A stretch of DNA of 64,000 bases from Fagopyrum homotropicum. Its lineage: Eukaryota; Streptophyta; Magnoliopsida; Caryophyllales; Polygonaceae. Below the pieces are notes generated by a model. It searched no databases. It worked only from the letters and a program-made list of their open reading frames with translations, and was not told the DNA's origin. The stretch lies in NCBI GenBank assembly GCA_033239125.1, contig BSWB01000001.1, positions 136,320,981 through 136,384,980 on the forward strand. The letters are read 5' to 3'. Shown one piece after another: positions 56,839 through 64,000 of the stretch; position 1 is the first letter of the stretch, and every line of letters starts with the position of its first letter. The position numbers were made by a program, and so were the translations under genes.

Positions 56839-58221
56839 TCAATAATCCTGATCCGGTGGTGGTGGTGGTATGTAGGGATACTGAGTCGGATCGTACGGAT
56901 AGCCCATGACATGCTCGAACTGAAGCTGGGCCATGATGTGCTGATGGTGCTGCCGCTCCTGCATCTCGCGGATATCCAGCGATAATGCAGCATACGTGTC
57001 AATAACCTTATCCGTCAGGTCATCGATCCGTCTGTGAGCAGCTCGATCCCTCACTCCATGTCTCCTGCGTCTAGCAGGTCTAGCGGGAGGTGCAACAGGT
57101 GCAGGCTCCGTATCCTCCTCGTCGTCCAAGTCAATGATCGGTGGCGCGCTCGTCCCTGCAGTATATGTCCCTGTATCCATCGGGACACCACCCTCTCTCT
57201 CATCCAACGTCTCCTCGTCGTCGTCATCCTCCTCAGCCTCAGCAGGGGCAGCGGCTGCCTCTCTGTGATCCTCCATCAGTGTATCCCAAGCTGTCTGCCA
57301 GTAATGCGGATCAAAGACTGTGAACTGTGCAGACCAGCGGATCCCCTGAGGTGCAGTCCGCTCCCAAGGCATGGCGACGTATGGAGTGGTCAAACCACGG
57401 GGAACCAGAATCCTCCGTATGATCATCTCCTGTAATCCCAGCGGCTTCGGAGCCGCCGCCATCGTGCAAATACTGAGGTCCATCCCGTGGTAGGTAGCAA
57501 TATGGGTGACTAGACCTCCGCAGCAAATGTCTCCCTTCGCCTTGGCCTTGATCCTGTGCAGATCCTCTGCCAGGAGCAAGCCAAAGTCTGGGAAACCTCC
57601 TGTAACCATGCAATAGAGGCTGAAGAGCTCGCCCTGTCTGATCTTCTGGGGCGTCTCAGTACGCGCCAGAAGTGTCTCGCTAAAAATCCTGTGGGCTAGT
57701 CTGAAGGTTGGATGGAAGATGACCCTCTCCCTGGAATCTCCAGGGCGCCATCTGTCCGCATGCTCAGTAATATGGGCTATCTGCCCCCAGAACTCCCTAG
57801 CTACGGATTGGGAGGGGAAGTCGGTGGCGGTGGGCTCAGAAAAGCCAAAAATCTCTCTCCATATCTCTAAAGGAACTATGAAGTTCCGGTTCATCAACCG
57901 GTACTTCACAGACCGGTCTGTGGGGAGGTAGGAGAAGGAGCTAACGAACTCTAAAGTCGGCTCCAAGTAAGCTGGGGCCCGGATCTCAGTAAACTGATCC
58001 AGCCCGACAGTAGCAATCATCCTCCTAAGGTCAGCATCTAACCCTAGGCAATCAAAAGCCGACACGTCCAGAAATCGTGGTGCGATAACTGGACGGCTAG
58101 CTATCCGCTCATAGTCTACCCGGCATCTCTCGTGGATAACCGGGCGGTAAGGACGGGAAGAAGAAGAAGAAGGGGAGGGTGAGGATCTGTCTCTAAGGGC
58201 TAGGCGACGATCTGAACTCAT
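56839..58221 (-). CDS. A2 additional ORF (Athila ORF1-like), 460 aa, intact
   Basis: The ATG at 58221 (MSSDRRLALRDRSS) is equivalent to the A1 start; two codons before it begin only with GTG. The protein is colinear with the A1 ORF: RFLDVSAFDCLGLDADLRRM, GLDQFTEIRAP, ETPQKIRQGELFSLYCMVTG, HYWQTAW, a shorter acidic run (EEDDDDEETLDE), RPARRRRHGVRDRAAHRR, and the Pro-rich end. Differences are substitutions plus small in-frame length changes in the acidic and Ala/Pro-rich parts. No membrane segment is visible. It stays open while gag-pol of the same copy is broken. Confidence 0.85.
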   Translation of the reverse strand: MSSDRRLALRDRSSPSPSSSSSRPYRPVIHERCRVDYERIASRPVIAPRFLDVSAFDCLGLDADLRRMIATVGLDQFTEIRAPAYLEPTLEFVSSFSYLPTDRSVKYRLMNRNFIVPLEIWREIFGFSEPTATDFPSQSVAREFWGQIAHITEHADRWRPGDSRERVIFHPTFRLAHRIFSETLLARTETPQKIRQGELFSLYCMVTGGFPDFGLLLAEDLHRIKAKAKGDICCGGLVTHIATYHGMDLSICTMAAAPKPLGLQEMIIRRILVPRGLTTPYVAMPWERTAPQGIRWSAQFTVFDPHYWQTAWDTLMEDHREAAAAPAEAEEDDDDEETLDEREGGVPMDTGTYTAGTSAPPIIDLDDEEDTEPAPVAPPARPARRRRHGVRDRAAHRRIDDLTDKVIDTYAALSLDIREMQERQHHQHIMAQLQFEHVMGYPYDPTQYPYIPPPPPDQDY

Positions 58222-59048
58222 TTTCACTCAGCTCTGTCAGACTACCTCGGTCACTGACAATCTCCAAGAATCACCTCGGTCGAGATGCAGTTCGACCGGA
58301 CCGAGGCGCAGCAGTTACGATTCCAAATCTCAGAATTTCAGTTCTTTTCCGCCTAAAATCACTACAATTGCTTCCTAAGGGGTACTTAAATCCTTTCTCA
58401 GCAAAATCAGGGGCAACCAAAGCCCATTTCAAAGCGAACGAGCGAGTTAGGGTTTCGATTTGTTTTTACCTCGTTTCGGTCGATTCGCTCGATTTCTTTG
58501 CAGATCTGTTGTTGCAATCGGTTCCTCTACTCTTCAATCTCAGTTTCGAAGCAGGAATCGGCGAAAATGAGCAAGATCTGAGAGGGAACGAAGTGGAAGT
58601 CGCCGCGGTCGAGGTGAAGAAGATAAAAAGGTAAAAATAAATTTTTTTTCCCAATTTATACCGTTCCTGGATCTGCTGTCACCTCGGTCGAGATGGTCTC
58701 GACTGGACCGAGGAGGTATGGACCGAGGTGGTTCTGCAAAAACCCTAGTCGCCTCGGTTGCTCAAGAATCAACTCGGTCGAGGTGCTCTGACAGTAACCG
58801 AGGTGCTTCTATCTTCTCAGAATCTCGAACTTCCGTCCTTCCAGTTGTGCTCCTTCCTTAGATATTCCCTGTTGTCTGTCCAAAACGCCAAAAACAAAGC
58901 AAAGCAAAGCAGAAACAAAAACTATCTAAGCTAGACTAGAAAACGGGAAAAGAAAGCAATACCTTGGGTTGCCTCCCAAGAAGCGCTTGATTTAAGGTCG
59001 CTAGCTGGACCATGATGCGTCTCAAATGAGGTAGGAGGTGCCCTCACC
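58222..59048 (-). other. A2 spacer between pol and the additional ORF
   Basis: Matches A1 23647-24444: the GGCAACCCAAGG signature near 58960-58980 and dense CCTCGGTCGAGG-type motifs at 58240-58310 and 58600-58800. No integrase in any frame. Confidence 0.8.
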
Positions 59049-60699
59049 CTATACTTCACCTCCATCGTGGGGTGAAGTAAGTAGATCCATCAACCGCTCC
59101 AACAAGTGTAAGTGCTCATCGGGGAATGAATCGTCTATGGGTGGGTTATCCGTCTCGCGGGAGGATTCCGGTAGCCGGCTGAGGTGATCCGCAACTGAGT
59201 TCTCGGATCCTTTCTTATCGCGGATCTCTAGGTCAAACTCTTGGAGCAGGAGAATCCATCGAATAAGGCGCGGCTTGGCATCTTTCTTAGCCAACAAGTA
59301 ACGAATGGCTGCGTGGTCGGTGTAGACAATGACTTTCGCTCCTACTAGGTAGGAACGAAACTTCTCGAAAGCATATACGACCGCCAATAACTCCTTCTCG
59401 GTGGTAGCGTAGTTGCGTTGTGCTTCATCTAGCGTTTTGCTAGCATAATAAATGGCGGTGGTCCGTCCATCTTTTTTCTGTCCAAGCACCGCTCCTACGG
59501 CTACATCACTAGCGTCACACATGACCTCAAAGGGCAAGGTCCAATCAGGAGGTTGGATAATAGGAGCGGAGATCAATGCTTCCTTAATCCTGTAAAAAGC
59601 ATCAAGACACTCCTGCGAGAACTCAAAAACAACATCTTTATTCAAGAGGTTAGTTAGAGGTTTAGAAATCTTAGAGAAGTCTTTGATGAATCTCCTGTAG
59701 AAACCTGCATGCCCGAAAAAACTCCTCACACCTTTAACAGAACAAGGGGGGGGGGAGTTTCTCAATAGTTTCGATCTTAGCTCGATCGACCTCAATACCT
59801 CGATTAGAAACGAGGTGTCCTAGCACAATGCCTTCATTAACCATAAAATGACACTTCTCCCAATTTAAAACAAGGTTAGTGTCTTCACATCTTTTAAGCA
59901 CTAGAGAAAGGTTAGATAGGCAATCATCAAAAGAGGAACCATATACAGAAAAGTCATCCATGAATACCTCCATGATCTCCTCTATGTACTCGGAGAAGAT
60001 AGCCATCATGCATCGCTGGAAGGTAGCGGGCGCATTGCACAATCCAAATGGCATCCTTCGATAGGCAAACGTCCCCCAAGGACAAGTGAAAGTGGTCTTC
60101 TCCTGATCATCCGGATGGATAGGAATCTGGAAGAACCCACTATAGCCGTCCAAGTAGCAAAAGTGTGAATGCTGGGCCAACCGTTCGAGCATTTGATCGA
60201 TGAAGGGGAGCGGAAAATGATCCTTCCGAGTTGCCGTGTTCAGCTTCCTATAATCGATGCAAACTCTCCAGCCTGTAACGGTCTTCGTTGGGATCAACTC
60301 GTTGTTCTTATTCGTCACAACGGTCATCCCTCCTTTCTTCGGAACGACATGCACCGGGCTAACCCACTTGCTGTCCGAGATAGGATAAATAATACCTGCA
60401 TCCAACAACTTAAGAACCTCCTTCTTCACAACCTCTTTCATGATCGGATTTAACCGTCTTTGAGGTTCCCGTGAAGTCTTATGATTATCTTCCATTAGAA
60501 TTCTATGCATGCAGAAAGAAGGTTTAATGCCAATAAGATCATCCGTGGTGTAACCTATAGCCCTTCGATGCTTTCTCAGGACATGCATTAACTTAGACAA
60601 TTCAGATTCGGAAAGGGAAGCACTAACAATAACGGGATAAGTAGAATCCGGTCCAAGAAAGATATACCTCAAGTGACTGGGGAGTTGTTTAAGCTCCAC
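59049..60699 (-). pseudogene. A2 reverse transcriptase and RNase H, frameshifted at a C10 run
   Basis: RT fragment 60699-59734 has WRVCIDYRKLN, YRRMPFGLCNAPATFQ and the catalytic EVFMDDFSVYGSSFDDCL. A run of ten C on minus (plus 59746-59755) shifts the frame after EKLPPP. The other frame (59795-59049) resumes VRSFFGHAGFYRRFIKDFSK, then RNase H (VMCDASDVAVGAVLGQ, YTDHAAIRYL) and ends after PHDGGEV. Nine C would restore the frame. There is no integrase after RNase H. Confidence 0.92.
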
Positions 60700-63533
60700 G
60701 ACTGGGGGTGCTTTCTGGGGGGATCCATGCTTCCTCTTTCCAGTGGAGTGGTATCAGAAACTGGACTCGATGAAGTCTTAGTTTGAATCATCTCGCCTTC
60801 GACCTCGGTCGAGGCGCATAGGTGTTGACCGAGATGTTCTTCGGTCGCCTCGCTCAGTCCAGAAAGTGCCTCGGTCGAGGTACTGCTACTGGATCCGAGA
60901 TTGGAGATCTTCGTCTCCTGGATTAGCTTCTCAGTTGTAGCTCCTGGATCCTCTTCCAGTGCCTTCAAGCTCCGTATATCTGCATCACAAGAAGCATCTA
61001 TACCTTCCTCCATTAAACTGAAGCTCATAACTCTTTCGAGTGGATCGTTAATAAGGATAGAGCTCACCAATTCTCTTGATTCTTCTTCATCGTAGATGTT
61101 GAAGATATCATCAGTTAGTTGCTCCCCTTTCATGGCTGCAAGTAGTGCGAACTCCACCTCATCGCCACCAACGTTGAATTTCAACTTGGCGTTCTTGCAA
61201 TCCACGTTGCAACCCGAAGTTGCTAGAAATGGCCTCCCGAGAATAATAGGAACAGGATAATCTGCGGGAATATCAAGTACGACAAAATCTATAGGTAGAT
61301 AGAAGTTACCTAACTTGACTGGAACGTCCTCCAAGATGCCCACGGGATGGGTAATGGAGCGATCCGCCATGTAAAGTCGAATCTTGACCGGCTTGGGCTC
61401 TCCAAGACCGATCTTCGTGCATAGCTCCAGCGGGATGATGCTCACACTGGCTCCTAGATCACAAAGGGCTTCACAAGTGACATCCCCAACTTGGATGGGA
61501 ATACAAAATGAGCCGGGATCTCTCAACTTAGGTGGCATCTTTTCCTTCATGATTTTGATAAGCTCCGAAGATTTAGATGTCATCCTAACTTCACCAACAT
61601 CCTCCAGCTTCCTCTTCCTTGATAAGATTTCTTTTAAGAACTTCCCATAGGCGGGCATACCTAAAATAGCATCAAGGAAAGGAATATTAATATGTAGCTT
61701 ATTCATCAAGTCAAGAAACTTACCAAAGTGCTTGTCTAGATGTGCTCTGGCTCTGGACTGAGGGAATGGAAGTGGTGGTTTGTATGCAGGAGGTGGAACA
61801 TAAGTTTCTGTCGTCCCTCCTGCTTTCTGTTGCTCCGCCTCGGTTGGCATCTCGGTCGAGGTGTTCTTCGACTGGACCGAGGTGGTCTGCGTCGAGCGAG
61901 GTACTGGATCTGCAGTTTTAAGTCCACTCCTCGTCGTTATGGCCATGCACTGGCCCTTAGGGTTAGTTTCCGTCTTTGCTGGAAGCTTCCCTGGATCTCT
62001 TGGCGCTTCATTCGCCTTATTAGCAAGTTGTTGTTCGAAGGACTTTTGGGCCCTCGAAAATGAAGTCATAGAATTCTCCATAGCGCTAAGCTTGATCAAG
62101 ATTGCCTCCAGAACTGCGTCTTTCTTTTCCGGCTGAGACGAACTTGATCCTTGCCCTTGGCTCTTTAATGGAGTAGAAGAAGAAGAAGGGGAAGAGAGGA
62201 AAGGGTTAGAGGAATCATTAGAATTGGAGTTTGAATGATTGTTACCGTGATTTTGGTTATTCGCCCTCCAGTTGTTGCTATTGGATCCTCTATTGTTGTT
62301 GTTGTAGTTGTTGTTTCGGGGACCGTTGTTGTTGTTACGGTACCCGTTATTGTTGTTGTTCCTTTGCCCTTGCTCTTCCTTCTTAGTTTGAGCCATCAAG
62401 AGCTCCTTCAATTGCTTCACGTCATTCTTCAACGACGTGAGTTGATTGTTGTTGGATTGAGTCTCTTGAAAGTTGACTCTTTTAACTCCACCTTCAGCTC
62501 CTTGGTGGGTATATTTCTCCATGTGCAAGGCTTGCTTCTCAATGAAGTCCCAAGCCTCATCAATCGCCATGTCCATGAAGGTACCGGCGGAGAGTAGTTG
62601 GAGATTGAACTGGGTGCTTCCGTCCAGCCCTTTGAAGTAGATCTCCAACAACTCGATCTTTGGAATCCCATGATGTGGGCAATCCAAAAGGATATCCTTG
62701 AACCGCTCCCAAGATTTGGACAAGCTCTCCTTGTCCTTCATGATGAAAGCATTGATCTTCCCTCTCATTTCAGTGGTCTTTGAGGGTGGAAAGAATTTGG
62801 TCAAGAATTCCGTGGTCATCTCCTCCCATGTGCTGATTTTTCCTGGAGGAAGAGATTGATACCAAGTAAGAGCTCTATCTTTTAAAGAAAAGTAAAAAGG
62901 TCTTAGCTTGTAGTTGTTATTCTCAATTCTGGGAGGTCGCAAGGTTTCCATCAAGATCTCGTAATTTTGAAGATGTTGATGCGGCAACTCTTTCTCTAGC
63001 CCTCCGAATTGGCATTGGCGAATCATGGCTAGAACTTGCGGTCGAAGTTCGTAGTCATGATCTGCTGGATCTCCTAAGTTCACTCCTGGACGCCTCAGTT
63101 GTTGATTAGGGTCCATCCTTTGACCTAGGGTTTGTGGGATTCCTGCAAGAAGAACATCTCGGACTGGCATCCGAGGTGGGAGTACATCGGCCGGGACGTC
63201 AGGTATTGGAATCTGCCTCGGTCGCGGGTCAACTACTGGATCCTGCATCGGTCGAGGTTCAACAGGAGGATCTTCCCTCGTTCGAAGTAGAATCTGGTCT
63301 CGTATGACTGCTATCTCAGCTTCGATTGCTGCAGTCTTGGTGCGATTCTCTTCTTTCTCTTGCCTGAGTTCTTCCTTGCTGAGGCGTAGCAGCTCTAGCG
63401 CCTCTTTCAATTGGGCCGCAAGATCGCGATCGTCTTGTTGGGCCATCTTTGCTTCTCTTAAGCGTCGCTTGTATGTCTTTTCTGGTTCGGGATCGTAAGG
63501 GACGATTTCCTTCCCAGCGCGGGTTCTTCGCAT
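60669..63533 (-). pseudogene. A2 gag and protease, frameshift before RT
   Basis: Start ATG 63533 (MRRTRAGKEIV). Gag domain, Asn-rich tract (RNNNNNGYRNNNNGPRNN) and protease (CDLGASVSIIP, ILGRPFLATSG) are all intact. The frame is lost near 60720, where A2 has six C and A1 has the seven-base TCCTCCC, a one-base deletion. It then ends at 60669 after SLNNSPVT. Gag and PR could still be made. Confidence 0.92.
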
Positions 63534-63634
63534 ATACCTAAGAAAGAACCTGCAAAAGTCACTCAAGTAGAGTGGTTAGATGAAACGGGGCAAGCGCCCC
63601 AAGAGCAAACCGTACCGGCTCGGTCTAGACCAAG

Positions 63635-63652
63635 TCCCCGGCAACGGCGCCA
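63635..63652 (-). promoter_or_regulatory. A2 primer binding site, tRNA-Asp
   Basis: The minus strand reads TGGCGCCGTTGCCGGGGA, six bases from the 5' LTR, identical to A1. Confidence 0.88.
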
Positions 63653-63658
63653 AAAACT

Positions 63659-64000
63659 TGTTCGCTCCAAACGGTGTGTGCAAGCTTTAAATTTATAACC
63701 CTAGACTTAAGCTTAAAACAAGGATGCGAACCCGCAGTGTACGGGTCAATCGTAGTAAAAGCAAGAAAATTCCAGGGGTCGATCACAAGGACTCGGTGAA
63801 ACAAAGTCAATACGGTGTGCTTATGTCAATACTAACCACAAGAGCGATTAACACAATCAAAGATGAATAAGAAGTCAATAAAGCAAACATGCAATTCTAG
63901 GGATTAAAGCATCTAGTTGTGGTTCCAACTCAAGATCTATAGATAAGCGGACAAAGATGAGATTTTTGCGTGGGGAAGGTGTTTCTAAAGTGGAGTAGAT
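63659..64000 (-). repeat. A2 5' LTR, partial
   Basis: Starts TGTTCGCTCC and follows the 3' LTR base for base with few differences (GGTCGATCACAAGG against GGTTGATCACAGGG; AAAGATGAG against AAAGCTGAG) to the window end. That close match suggests A2 is also fairly young. Confidence 0.92.

Larger units (their letters stand above)
53613..64000 (-). mobile_element. Gypsy element A2 (same family as A1), 5' LTR cut by window edge
   Basis: 3' LTR 53613-55357, additional ORF, pol, gag, tRNA-Asp PBS, and 342 bp of the 5' LTR. Gene order and sequence match A1, including the absence of integrase. It retains the RT catalytic segment that A1 lost but has a one-base gain and a one-base loss in gag-pol. Confidence 0.95.

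Overview
The window is nuclear DNA of a flowering plant, most likely a eudicot (inference; the species cannot be named). It holds the 5' part of one ordinary host gene. The rest is a densely nested bed of transposable elements. The plant assignment rests on a multi-exon plant-type GH51 alpha-L-arabinofuranosidase gene, Ty1/copia and Ty3/gypsy (Athila/Tat-like) retrotransposons with tRNA-iMet or tRNA-Asp primer sites, a Helitron, hAT-type MITEs and a LINE fragment. No rRNA, tRNA, CRISPR or bacterial-type operon was seen.

Layout. (1) 1-3412, minus: GH51 gene, eight exons visible, running off the left edge; its 1.5-kb intron 7 carries a hairpin minisatellite. (2) 4440-7928: a non-autonomous Helitron, mostly an AT-rich tandem array. 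(3) 8395-8996: a 5'-truncated LINE with a 13-bp target duplication. (4) 9523-11381: an old family-A LTR broken by one hAT MITE and followed by another. (5) 11896-31117, minus: an eroded Ty1/copia element. Its 5' LTR was split by gypsy element A1 (17730-29061, plus, TSD CCTTT) and then by TA-microsatellite insertions (29346-30843). (6) 31193-31679: another hAT MITE. (7) About 31680-53300: a three-deep nest. Gypsy D (plus) has its LTR split by gypsy C (33058-52512, minus), whose interior is split by gypsy B (36448-46217, plus, TSD CCTTG). (8) 53613-64000, minus: A2, a second copy of family A, cut by the right edge.

How the pieces relate. Families A and B share the Athila-like plan: a tRNA-Asp primer site, gag-PR-RT-RH, and a downstream additional ORF of the Athila ORF1 type. 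Both A copies lack integrase altogether, yet A1 has almost identical LTRs and a perfect TSD, so it moved recently and probably used integrase from another element. A1 has also lost the RT catalytic loop in frame; A2 carries two homopolymer frameshifts. B keeps integrase but is full of stops and frameshifts.

The most unusual signal is that A and B are each peppered with their own short GC-rich inverted repeat (A: CACCTCG-AC-CGAGGTG; B: CCGC-CCCT-GCGG). The motifs occur in the LTRs, in linkers between protein domains and around the additional ORF, at broadly equivalent positions in the two families. All boundaries, TSDs and exon joins were read by eye; no alignment or database search was run.
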